Shown piece by piece: positions 25,290 through 33,621 of a DNA stretch of 38,978 bases. The notes beneath the pieces are model-generated. The model had not been told where the DNA came from. It saw nothing but the letters and a program-made list of their open reading frames with translations, and did not search any database. Position 1 is the first letter of the stretch; every line of letters starts with the position of its first letter. Origin of the DNA: Tannerella sp. (GTDB taxonomy: Bacteria > Bacteroidota > Bacteroidia > Bacteroidales > Tannerellaceae); NCBI GenBank assembly GCA_031276175.1, contig JAISNP010000022.1, positions 1-38,978 of the forward strand, in the 5' to 3' direction. The translations under genes and the position numbers were made by a program.

Positions 25290-27233
25290 ATGAGTTACCT
25301 TAAATTCGACAAGACGATGTTGATCAATCTCGAAGAATCGCTGCTCAGGGAAGCGCTTCGGACAAACCGGAAAGGCGCATATCACTGTACGACGATAGTA
25401 GACTGCAACACACGCAAATATCATGGCGTGCTGGTGATGCCGGTACCTAAAATCGACGATGATAATCACGTCCTGCTCTCGTCTCTCGACGAGACGGTGA
25501 TCCAGCACGGCGCCGAGTTCAATCTCGGTATTCACAAGTACGGGGGTAACAATTTCAGTCCGAACGGGCATAAGTATATCCGCGAATATACGATGGACGT
25601 AGTGCCGCGCACGGTGTATCGCGTCGGCGGAGTAGTGCTTGCCAAGGAAAAGGTTTTTTCGCGGACAGACAATCAGATACTCATCAAGTATACCCTGCTG
25701 GACGCCCACTCGGCTACCACTCTGCGCTTCCGTCCGTTCCTGGCGTTCCGCAGCGTCAAGGCGCTTACTCACAAGAACGACTATGCCGACTTGTCGTATC
25801 AGGAAGTGCCGAACGGCATCAGGATGTGCCTCTACGAAGGCTATCCCGACCTCTACATGCAGTTCAACAAGAAGCCGGAGTTTGTGTACGAGCCATACTG
25901 GTACAACGGCATAGAATATCCGAAGGAGCAGGAAAGGGGATACGAATACAAGGAAGACCTGCTTGTGCCGGGCTATTTCGAACTGCCCATATGCAAGCAT
26001 GAAAGTATTGTTTTCTGTGCGAGCGACATCCGGCGCCACGGGCTTGCGAGGCTCCCGCAGCAGTTCGAAGAGGAAGTAAAGGAGCGCACGCCGCGTTCGA
26101 GCTTCGTCAACTGCCTGAAAAACTCCGTGCATCAGTTGGCATACCGACCGAACAACGGCACGAACGTCTATCTGCTGGCAGGCTATCCGTGGTTTAAGGT
26201 GCGGGCGCGCGACATGTTTGTCGCCATGCCGGGCGCCACGCTCTGCATCGGCGAAGATCAGTTGTACAGGCAACTGATGCAGACGGCCATCCCCGCGCTG
26301 CAAACGTTCATGCGCGACGGGATGCCGGACAAGGTCATCCGCGAAATCAATGAACCCGACGTATTGCTCTGGGCTGTGTGGTGCATACAGCAATTCAGGT
26401 TCAAGAAGGGATTGGACGAGACGCGGGCGCTGTACGGCGAAACGGTGAACGAAATCGTGGCATACATCACGGCGCAGAGGCATCCCAACCTGAAGGTGGC
26501 CGACAACGGGCTGCTGTACTGCAACGGACGCGAAAGGCCGGCGACGTGGATGAACTCCATGTCGAACGGCAGACCCGTCGTCCCGCGCTCCGGATATATC
26601 GTGGAGCACAACGCACTTTGGTACAACGCGCTTTGCTTTGCGAAAGAATTAAATGGAGATACGCCCACGTCGGAAAATCTCGACAAGTTGATCAGGATGC
26701 TGGACACGTCGTTCCCCTCCACGTTCGTGAACGAACACAACTACCTGTTCGACTACGTGGACGGTACGGAACGCGACTGGAGCGTGCGCCCCAACATGGT
26801 CATCGCCCTTGCATGTGCCTGTTCGCCCCTGTCGCGCACGCAGAAGAAGAGGGCGCTGGACATCGTCACCAAGGAATTGCTTACGCCCAACGGACTGCGC
26901 TCGCTAAGCCCGAAAAGCAACGGATACCGCCCCAACTGTTCGGGGTCGCAGCACGAGCGCGATCTGGCCTATCATCAGGGCGCGGCGTGGCCGTGGCTGA
27001 TCGGAATGTATCTGACCACCTACATCGACCTGTTCCGCCGGGGCGGAGTGTCGTTTGCCGAACGGATGCTTATCAGTCTTGAGGAAGAGATTTCGCAGCA
27101 CTGCATCGGGGCGATCTCGGAAGTGTTCGACGGCAATCCGCCGTTTGCCGCACGCGGCGCCTTTTCGTTCCTGATGAGCATTGCGGCCGTGCTGCAGGTG
27201 ATTGACAAGATAATGACGTATGATGAACAATAA
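25290..27233 (+). CDS. Glycogen debranching enzyme (amylo-alpha-1,6-glucosidase type)
   Basis: A 647-residue cytoplasmic protein. Residues about 17-240 are the N-terminal beta-sandwich domain of bacterial/archaeal debranching enzymes (RKGAYHCTTIVDCNTRKYHG, LSSLDETV), and about 275-640 an (alpha/alpha)6-barrel GDE_C domain with GYPWFKVRARD (298-308), NEPDVLLW, GQ-like HQGAAWPWLIG and the NG...TWM substrate-site block. These enzymes cut alpha-1,6 branches of glycogen. It is the first gene of a three-gene operon: the next start is 15 nt after its stop. Confidence 0.92.
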   Translation: MSYLKFDKTMLINLEESLLREALRTNRKGAYHCTTIVDCNTRKYHGVLVMPVPKIDDDNHVLLSSLDETVIQHGAEFNLGIHKYGGNNFSPNGHKYIREYTMDVVPRTVYRVGGVVLAKEKVFSRTDNQILIKYTLLDAHSATTLRFRPFLAFRSVKALTHKNDYADLSYQEVPNGIRMCLYEGYPDLYMQFNKKPEFVYEPYWYNGIEYPKEQERGYEYKEDLLVPGYFELPICKHESIVFCASDIRRHGLARLPQQFEEEVKERTPRSSFVNCLKNSVHQLAYRPNNGTNVYLLAGYPWFKVRARDMFVAMPGATLCIGEDQLYRQLMQTAIPALQTFMRDGMPDKVIREINEPDVLLWAVWCIQQFRFKKGLDETRALYGETVNEIVAYITAQRHPNLKVADNGLLYCNGRERPATWMNSMSNGRPVVPRSGYIVEHNALWYNALCFAKELNGDTPTSENLDKLIRMLDTSFPSTFVNEHNYLFDYVDGTERDWSVRPNMVIALACACSPLSRTQKKRALDIVTKELLTPNGLRSLSPKSNGYRPNCSGSQHERDLAYHQGAAWPWLIGMYLTTYIDLFRRGGVSFAERMLISLEEEISQHCIGAISEVFDGNPPFAARGAFSFLMSIAAVLQVIDKIMTYDEQ

Positions 27234-27248
27234 ACGCACCACTCGAAG

Positions 27249-28508
27249 ATGAAAGCACTAATGTATGGATGGGAATTTCCGCCGCACATACTGGGCGGAT
27301 TGGGCACTGCAAGTTTCGGACTGATACGTGGGATGTCGATGCAGCCCGACATGGAAATCACGTTCGTGATGCCCCGGCCGTGGGGCGACGAAGACCGGAG
27401 TTTCCTTAAAATCATCGGCGCATGTCATACGCCGGTCGTGTGGCGCGACGTAAGCCACGACTATGTGTCCCACCGGCTGTCGGGATTTATGGAACCGACC
27501 GGCTATTTCGAACTGCGGAATCATATATACGACGATTTCCGTTACTGCCATGTGGACGATCTGGGATGTATTGAGTTTTCCGGCAGGTATCCCGACAATC
27601 TGCAGGAAGAGATAAACAACTATTCCATCGTGGCGGGCGTAATTGCGCGCACGGAGCAGTACGACATTATTCATGCACACGACTGGCTGACCTATCCCGC
27701 AGGGATACATTCGAAGATGGTGAGCGGAAAGCCGCTCGTCATCCACGTACATGCCACGGACTACGACCGCAGCCGCGGCAACGTGAATCCCGACGTGTAT
27801 CACATCGAAAAGAACGGAATGGATCATGCGGACAGGATTATCACCGTGAGCAACCTTACGCGGCAGACCGTCATCGAAAAATACCACCAGCATCCGGACA
27901 AGGTGATTACGGTGCACAACGCCGTCGAGCCGCTCGGACAGGAAATCCTGTCTATTACGGACAAGCGGGGAGTGACGGACAAGGTGGTCACTTTCCTGGG
28001 ACGGATCACGATGCAGAAAGGCCCCGAATACTTCGTCGAAGCGGCGGCAAAGGTGTTGCAAAAAACGAACGGCGTGCGCTTCGTGATGGCCGGCAGCGGC
28101 GACATGACGGACAGGATGATCAGGCTCGCGGCCGCGCACCACATCTCCGACCGCTTCCACTTCACGGGTTTCATGAAAGGCAGGCAAGTGTACGAGATAT
28201 TCCGCGCAAGCGACGTCTACGTAATGCCCTCCGTCTCCGAACCCTTCGGCATCTCGCCCCTCGAAGCCATGCAGTGCGGCGTGCCGTCCGTCATCTCCAA
28301 GCAGTCGGGATGCGCCGAGATACTGAACTATGCCGTCAAGGTCGACTATTGGGACATTGAGGCAATGGCCGACGCCATCTACGGCCTCATCTCCTACCCC
28401 CGCCTGCACGCCTTCCTGCGCGAAGAAGGACTGAAGGAGGCGAACGGCCTCAAGTGGGAACACGCGGGACGGAAGGTACGCCACGTGTACGACAGCATCC
28501 TGCACTGA
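27249..28508 (+). CDS. Glycogen-synthase-like GT4/GT5 glycosyltransferase
   Basis: A 419-residue GT-B enzyme. GWEFPPHILGGLGTASFG at residues 7-24 resembles the glycine-rich glucose-nucleotide loop of glycogen synthases; DIIHAHDWLTYPAG and VIHVHATDYDRSRG are acceptor/donor-site motifs, FLGRITMQKGPEYF starts the second domain, and the E-x7-E motif is EPFGISPLE. With debranching enzyme upstream and GH57 downstream this is the conserved Bacteroidales glycogen operon, so elongation of alpha-1,4-glucan is the probable role. Confidence 0.88.
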   Translation: MKALMYGWEFPPHILGGLGTASFGLIRGMSMQPDMEITFVMPRPWGDEDRSFLKIIGACHTPVVWRDVSHDYVSHRLSGFMEPTGYFELRNHIYDDFRYCHVDDLGCIEFSGRYPDNLQEEINNYSIVAGVIARTEQYDIIHAHDWLTYPAGIHSKMVSGKPLVIHVHATDYDRSRGNVNPDVYHIEKNGMDHADRIITVSNLTRQTVIEKYHQHPDKVITVHNAVEPLGQEILSITDKRGVTDKVVTFLGRITMQKGPEYFVEAAAKVLQKTNGVRFVMAGSGDMTDRMIRLAAAHHISDRFHFTGFMKGRQVYEIFRASDVYVMPSVSEPFGISPLEAMQCGVPSVISKQSGCAEILNYAVKVDYWDIEAMADAIYGLISYPRLHAFLREEGLKEANGLKWEHAGRKVRHVYDSILH

Positions 28509-28562
28509 ACCGAACGACAAAGCACAACTTACATTATATACACACAATAACAACATCACGAT

Positions 28563-29870
28563 ATGAAAACAATCTGTTTCTACTTCCAGATACACCAGCC
28601 GTTTCGTCTGCGGCGGTATCGCTTTTTCGACATAGGCAACAGCCACTATTACTACGACGATTTCCTGAACGAGGAAATATTCCACCGCATCGCCGGGAAG
28701 TGCTACCTGCCTGCCAACCGCATCGTGAAAGAAATGATAACGGCAAGCGAGGGGCGGTTCAAAGTAGCGTTCTCCATTTCGGGAACGGCTATGGAACAGA
28801 TGGAAATATACTCGCCCGAAACGCTCGACAGCTTCCGCGAACTGGCGCAGCTCGACGGCGTGGAACTGCTGGCCGAAACCTATGCCCACTCGCTCTCGTC
28901 GCTCGGCGATGCGGACGAGTTCGAAGATCAGGTCGGGAAACATGCCGACAAGATGCACTCGCTCTTCGGCGTTCGCCCCAAAGTATTCCGAAACACGGAA
29001 CTCATCTATTCCGACGACATCTCCCCGCTCGTTCACCGCATGGGCTTCCGGGGGATGCTCACCGAAGGCGCAAAACACGTACTGGGATGGAAAAGCCCCA
29101 ACTACGTCTACGCCTCAGCCGCCTGCCCGCAACTTAAACTGCTGCTCAAGAACGCCCGATTCAGCGAAGACCTCGCCATACGATTCGCCAACCGCTCGTG
29201 GAGCGAATATCCGCTCACAGCCGACAAATACATCGCATGGATAGCCTCCACGCCCGAAACCGAGCAAGTGTTCAACCTCTTCATGAACTACGAAACGCTC
29301 GGCTCGATGTACGGCGCCGAAACGGGGATTTTTGAATTTTTCAAAGCCCTGCCCCGCTTTGCCGAAAGAAGCGGCATCACCTTCTCGCTACCCTCCGAGA
29401 TTCTCGACGCCAACCGGTCGGTCGACTGCATCTCCGTCCCCTACCCCATGTCGTGGGTCGACGAAGAAAAAGACTGCAGTTCGTGGCTCGGCAACGTACT
29501 CCAGCAGGAAGCCTTCCGCAAAATCAACGAAATAGGCGAACGCGTGCGCCTCTGCGAAGACCGGCGCATCAGGCAGGACTGGCTATACCTGCAAGGCAGC
29601 GACCACCTGTACTACATGAACACGAAACACTACAACCTATTCAGCCCGTACGACAACCCGTACGACGCGTTCAACAACTACATGAACGTCCTGTCCGACT
29701 TCATCCTCCGCGTCGAGGCGCAATACCCGTCCTCCGTCGACAACGAAGAACTGCACTCGCTGCTGACCATGATCAAAAACCAGTCGGAAGAAATCGAGAT
29801 GCTCAAACGCCGGCTGGAAATGTTCCAGAAACGCGAAAACGGAAGCCGTACCAAAAACAGACGAACATGA
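28563..29870 (+). CDS. GH57 alpha-amylase-like protein with altered catalytic Asp
   Basis: A 435-residue cytoplasmic GH57 protein. FQIHQP (8-13) is conserved region 1 and the nucleophile is E146 in FRNTELIY. Region 4 reads LFMNYETLG: N242 stands where GH57 amylases have the acid/base Asp (DYETFG type). The codon is AAC at 29286-29288, one base from GAC. A C-terminal coiled helix (SEEIEMLKRRLEMFQK) ends the protein. GH57 amylase-like homologues with substituted catalytic residues are described in Bacteroidota. It lies 54 nt after the glycosyltransferase gene; it may be a weak enzyme, or an alpha-glucan-binding partner. Confidence 0.88.
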   Translation: MKTICFYFQIHQPFRLRRYRFFDIGNSHYYYDDFLNEEIFHRIAGKCYLPANRIVKEMITASEGRFKVAFSISGTAMEQMEIYSPETLDSFRELAQLDGVELLAETYAHSLSSLGDADEFEDQVGKHADKMHSLFGVRPKVFRNTELIYSDDISPLVHRMGFRGMLTEGAKHVLGWKSPNYVYASAACPQLKLLLKNARFSEDLAIRFANRSWSEYPLTADKYIAWIASTPETEQVFNLFMNYETLGSMYGAETGIFEFFKALPRFAERSGITFSLPSEILDANRSVDCISVPYPMSWVDEEKDCSSWLGNVLQQEAFRKINEIGERVRLCEDRRIRQDWLYLQGSDHLYYMNTKHYNLFSPYDNPYDAFNNYMNVLSDFILRVEAQYPSSVDNEELHSLLTMIKNQSEEIEMLKRRLEMFQKRENGSRTKNRRT

Positions 29871-29909
29871 CGCGCCGATATTTCCCGCTTTATCTTAACA
29901 TGTGTTCGG

Positions 29910-29951
29910 AAAAGAGTCGGAATCGCAGGCAAAAGAGTCGTGCGTGCGATG
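29910..29951. repeat. Possible minimal two-unit 21-bp repeat
   Basis: AAAAGAGTCG occurs at 29910 and again exactly 21 bp later at 29931, in the gap after the GH57 gene. Flanking 21-bp frames (29889 and 29952) are degenerate at best. The period equals that of the five large arrays, but two copies of 10 bp alone could be chance. Confidence 0.35.
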
Positions 29952-30014
29952 CAAAAAAGAATATTGATTATTATCCCGGCTGCAGAATATCATAAGTAAT
30001 ACGGCATAATTGCT

Positions 30015-30022
30015 TACCTTTG
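30015..30022 (+). promoter_or_regulatory. -7 element upstream of the unknown gene at 30041
   Basis: TACCTTTG fits TAnnTTTG; a transcript starting near 30029 would give a leader of about 12 nt before the ATG at 30041. No good -33 TTG at the usual spacing. Confidence 0.45.
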
Positions 30023-30040
30023 CGCCGTAAAAATGAATTT

Positions 30041-30685
30041 ATGGAATTAGACCAACTCGACAAAGTTACATTACATTTCCGCTTCATATGCCCTCTCGAA
30101 GAATACCGGGAAGTGCAAACTCTGATTACAATGATCGGAATCGGACGGGAAGCCGACCTTATGGAAATAAACGAAACGGCAGACCGGCAGATGGGCAATA
30201 TCCTTTCCTTCGGAAAAAAAATGACGGAAGGCACGAAGGTCGTCTCCGACGAACCGGGGAAAGAAATTTCCATTCACTTCAAATGTACTGCCTCCGAATA
30301 TGCCGCAATATTTAAATGTCTCAACCATGGCGCCATATTCTATTCACAACTTCCGCATGAACAAAACATAAACGCCGACAAAGCCATATTGGCCACTCTC
30401 TTTCGCAATCGCCTGAGAGACGCCCTCCTCGTACCCGACATCGAACTACTCATGGAAACCGACGACGCCATATACCTTAAAGATACCGGTAAAGGAAAAG
30501 TATCCATTACCCAAAGCGCCGAATTTATAAGCCAGTACTATGCCGACTGCGGTCGCATATTTTACGTCGACACCGAAAGCCGGTGGGCGGAAATCGTCCA
30601 CCGCCAAGGCAACTTTATGCGCTTCGACTCCATCGAGGAAGAAGAAATCCTGCAACTCATCGCTACCCTGACTCCCGAAAGCTAA
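30041..30685 (+). CDS. Uncharacterised cytoplasmic protein
   Basis: A 214-residue protein with no signal peptide or membrane segment and no domain I recognise. The ATG at 30041 (MELDQLDKVTLHFRF) is preferred because an ATG at 30020 would lie inside the promoter element. It has mixed alpha/beta composition, acidic overall, with an acidic end (FDSIEEEEILQLIATL). It has its own promoter element, and array 5 follows between it and the outer-membrane protein gene. No function is proposed. Confidence 0.75.
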   Translation: MELDQLDKVTLHFRFICPLEEYREVQTLITMIGIGREADLMEINETADRQMGNILSFGKKMTEGTKVVSDEPGKEISIHFKCTASEYAAIFKCLNHGAIFYSQLPHEQNINADKAILATLFRNRLRDALLVPDIELLMETDDAIYLKDTGKGKVSITQSAEFISQYYADCGRIFYVDTESRWAEIVHRQGNFMRFDSIEEEEILQLIATLTPES

Positions 30686-30726
30686 AAACCGCAATACCTG
30701 TACAACCCTGCGGCTGAAAGGTCGAC

Positions 30727-31062
30727 AATAACTTATTTACGGTCGGCAATAACTCGGTTATGGTCGGCAATATTTCATTTATTGCCGTAAATAACTCGGT
30801 TACGGTCGGCAATAACTCATTTATTGCCGTACATAACTCGGTTATTGCCGGCAATAACTCATTTATTGCCGTACATAACTCGGTTACTGCCGGCAATAAC
30901 TCATTTATTGCCGTAAATAACTCGGTTATGGTCGGCAATAACTCATTTATTGCCGTAAATAACTCGGTTACTGCCGGCAATAACTCATTTATTGCCGTAA
31001 ATAACTTGGTTATTGCCGTACATAACTCGGTTATTGCCGTAAATAACTCGGTTATTGCCGAC
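30727..31062. repeat. 21-bp palindromic tandem array 5 (16 units, 42-bp alternation)
   Basis: Sixteen 21-bp units start at 30727 and every 21 bp to 31042, with a degenerate unit after. The typical unit is AATAAC-TCG-GTTATT-GCC-GTA/GGC; where flanks are GGC and GCC the inverted repeat spans nearly the whole unit (arms GGCAATAAC and GTTATTGCC). Between 30748 and 30999 two types alternate, one with TCGGTTA and one with TCATTTA, giving a 42-bp higher-order period. The array fills the 536-bp gap between the unknown gene and the outer-membrane gene; only the promoter element of the latter is otherwise seen. Open heptapeptide-repeat frames cross it. Confidence 0.96.
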
Positions 31063-31176
31063 CGTAATCCGGCTGTCGGCGTAAATAAAAGGCTTGTTTT
31101 TGTAAATGAAATTCATTTGTACCCATTATTTTCTGCAAAATAGACAAAAAAAAACGCCTGTTTGGTTACTTATTGC

Positions 31177-31184
31177 TATCTTTG
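31177..31184 (+). promoter_or_regulatory. -7 promoter element of the outer-membrane protein gene
   Basis: TATCTTTG fits TAnnTTTG; the transcript would start near 31191, about 31 nt before the ATG at 31222. The nearest upstream TTTG (31161-31164) is too close for the usual spacer. Confidence 0.5.
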
Positions 31185-31221
31185 CGACGTATTTTAATCC
31201 ACAGTATAAAATTATTCAAGT

Positions 31222-33558
31222 ATGAAAAAGATGTTTTTAAGTGTAGTCTTTCTGTGCGTTATGGGGGCGGTAAGTGTCAATGCGCAAAACCTCGGCGGTA
31301 AGACGGTAGATGTTGAGACGAATGAACCGGTCGGTTTTGCAACGGTCATGCTGCTGAAGCCGGATTCGAGTTTCGTGGCCGGCACACAGTCCGACGACAG
31401 CGGCGAGTTCCGTATCGAACTGAAAAATGCAGGCGCCGGCGATTTTATCCTGAAAGTGTCATGCGTGGGGTATGCCGACAGCTATACTGCTTTCTCGCAG
31501 TTGGAAGGCAGCCTGCATGTCGGCGAAGTCCCGCTTGTGCCCGTTTCCGTCAATGTGGCGGAGATAGAGGTGAAGGCGGACAGAATCATATCCCGTGCAA
31601 ACAGGCAGGTGATTATTCCGGCTGCGAAACAGAGGGAGTTTTCGGACAACGGGCTTGATCTGCTCAACAGGCTGAACTTAAGAGGCGTCAAAATCGATCC
31701 GCTGGAACAGACCGTATCGAAGTCGGGGGGGACGGTACTGTTGCAAATAAACGGAAGAAAAGTCGACATGCAGGAGTTTATGAGTATTCGTCCTTCGGAT
31801 GTACTGCGTCTTGATTACTACGACGAACCGGGGAGCCGCTATGTGGACAACCCCGACATTAAGGCGATTATAAATGCGGTGTTGAAGCAGAAGACGTCTG
31901 CCGGAGGTACGCTGGCGCTGGATGCCACCAATGCGGTTACTACCGGATTCGGCAACAATCAACTGTCGTCCGGTTATCATTACGGACGGTCGACGTTTTC
32001 GCTTCTGTACACTCAGAACCGTCGACGCTACGACGAAAGACGAACGGACGAAACTGCCGTGTTTCACTATCCCGACCGGGAAGCGCTGTACCGGACGAAA
32101 GAAGGCATCAATGCGCCGTTCGGGTATACGTATCACAAAATAAATGCGGGATACAACTATCTGAATAATGACCGCACGATGCTGAACGTCTCTTTCAGCG
32201 AAAACATAACGGACAGGAACAGGACAAATGCAAATACAATCGGATATGCCGGCGTTGCGGGAGAAACCGTATCGCGGGATGTTTCGGACAGTAAATCAAA
32301 CGCGCCGGCGCTCGATATTTATCTTCAGCAGCAGATGGCGCACGACCAGACAATATACGCCAATGTGGTCGGCACGCATATTCATACCACTTCGGACAGG
32401 AACTACCGTAACGCTAATCCGGCCGAAACGCTGACGGATGTGCGGGAAAGCGTCGCGGGAGATAAATATTCGCTGATAGGCGAAGCCATCTACGAAAAGA
32501 AAATCGCGGAATCGGTCGTTCAGGGAGGAATAAAATATACGGGTTCCAATACGAAAAACAAATATTATCTTCAGGAAAACAGCCTTCTTACAATGAAGCA
32601 GTCCGATTTGTACGCATATGCGGAGTGGACGGGAGAAGCAGGCCGGCTCAACTATACGCTGGGAGCGGGCGCTTCGCACATCGTATTCCGTGAAGGCGAG
32701 CAGGAAACGGACAACTGGATATTCCGCCCGCTGGTACGGCTGGGCTATGCTTTCGACCGGCGGTGGAACATGAATTACGTTTTTCGCATTCGCCCGTCCG
32801 TCCCGCAACTGAGCGATTTGAACGATATAGTCCGTTTCGTGGACGAACAGTCGCTGAAGCAGGGTAATGCCCGGTTAAAACCTTTTGCCGAATATTACAG
32901 TTCGCTCAACCTGACGTTCGACAGCGAACACGCCGGCAGCGGTATTCATCTAAAATACAGTAATGAAACGAATCCGATTATGGAAGATGTAAAATGGAGC
33001 GACAGTCGGCAACGTTTCGTCTATACGACGGACAATCAGCGGCATTTTCGTAACCTTAACGTGGAAGCGGAAGGCGTCTGGTATCTGCCCCTTGAGGCAG
33101 GAAGCGTAAATGCCATCGGGGGATACTCCTTTTTTGAAAGCGCAGGAAACGCCTATACCCACACGCTGCACAACTTCTACCTGTTCATGCAAGTGCAGTT
33201 GCAGTACAGGAAAATGAGCCTTGCGGCAGGAAGCGTCCTGCTCCGTCAGAAAACGCTTTACGGACAGACGGTAGACTTTGATGAGAAAAACACTCAGGTC
33301 TCGTTGAAATACAGGCATAAATCCCTGTCCGCCACACTGGGCGTTTCAAACCCGTTCGGCGGTAAAGGCTGGAAGACATCTTCGCACCAACTGTCCGGGC
33401 TTGCGGAATCAAAAACTCACGTGTATATCGACGATAATACGAACATGGTATTTTTCAATCTGTCGTGGTCTTTTTCATACGGAAACAAATATGCGTCGAA
33501 GAAGAAGCTAATGAACAATTCCGATCTTGATCCGGGCATAATGGATATGGGGAAATAA
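31222..33558 (+). CDS. Outer-membrane beta-barrel protein with carboxypeptidase-regulatory-like domain
   Basis: A 778-residue outer-membrane protein. Residues 1-22 are a Sec signal (SVNAQ). Residues about 24-110 form a carboxypeptidase-D regulatory-like beta-sandwich (GGKTVDVETNEPVGFATVML), about 120-225 a small plug-like region, and 230-778 a beta-barrel of alternating aromatic strands (OMP_b-brl_3 type). It is shorter than SusC receptors (about 1000 residues), and no SusD partner follows, so it is not a classic SusC. Role may be uptake or surface display; unknown cargo. It stands alone and ends directly in a terminator. Confidence 0.88.
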   Translation: MKKMFLSVVFLCVMGAVSVNAQNLGGKTVDVETNEPVGFATVMLLKPDSSFVAGTQSDDSGEFRIELKNAGAGDFILKVSCVGYADSYTAFSQLEGSLHVGEVPLVPVSVNVAEIEVKADRIISRANRQVIIPAAKQREFSDNGLDLLNRLNLRGVKIDPLEQTVSKSGGTVLLQINGRKVDMQEFMSIRPSDVLRLDYYDEPGSRYVDNPDIKAIINAVLKQKTSAGGTLALDATNAVTTGFGNNQLSSGYHYGRSTFSLLYTQNRRRYDERRTDETAVFHYPDREALYRTKEGINAPFGYTYHKINAGYNYLNNDRTMLNVSFSENITDRNRTNANTIGYAGVAGETVSRDVSDSKSNAPALDIYLQQQMAHDQTIYANVVGTHIHTTSDRNYRNANPAETLTDVRESVAGDKYSLIGEAIYEKKIAESVVQGGIKYTGSNTKNKYYLQENSLLTMKQSDLYAYAEWTGEAGRLNYTLGAGASHIVFREGEQETDNWIFRPLVRLGYAFDRRWNMNYVFRIRPSVPQLSDLNDIVRFVDEQSLKQGNARLKPFAEYYSSLNLTFDSEHAGSGIHLKYSNETNPIMEDVKWSDSRQRFVYTTDNQRHFRNLNVEAEGVWYLPLEAGSVNAIGGYSFFESAGNAYTHTLHNFYLFMQVQLQYRKMSLAAGSVLLRQKTLYGQTVDFDEKNTQVSLKYRHKSLSATLGVSNPFGGKGWKTSSHQLSGLAESKTHVYIDDNTNMVFFNLSWSFSYGNKYASKKKLMNNSDLDPGIMDMGK

Positions 33559-33594
33559 TGCCCGGTTGAAATGACTTTGCATCCAACCGGGCAT
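33558..33594. terminator. Bidirectional intrinsic terminator
   Basis: ATGCCCGGTTG (33558-33568) pairs perfectly with CAACCGGGCAT (33584-33594), an 11-bp stem with a 15-nt loop, followed on the plus strand by ATATTGTTTTT. It sits between the convergent outer-membrane and YfhO genes and touches the stop codon of the former. Confidence 0.88.
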
Positions 33595-33621
33595 ATATTG
33601 TTTTTCCGCCTTCACGGAGAG

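Noticed and set aside
27258-29078. A 606-codon minus-strand frame across the glycogen operon
   Set aside because: Antisense to two genes with clear glycosyltransferase and GH57 motifs; no family similarity of its own.
30760-31143. A 127-codon frame through array 5
   Set aside because: Repeat-derived, no ribosome site, and it ends just before the promoter of the next gene.
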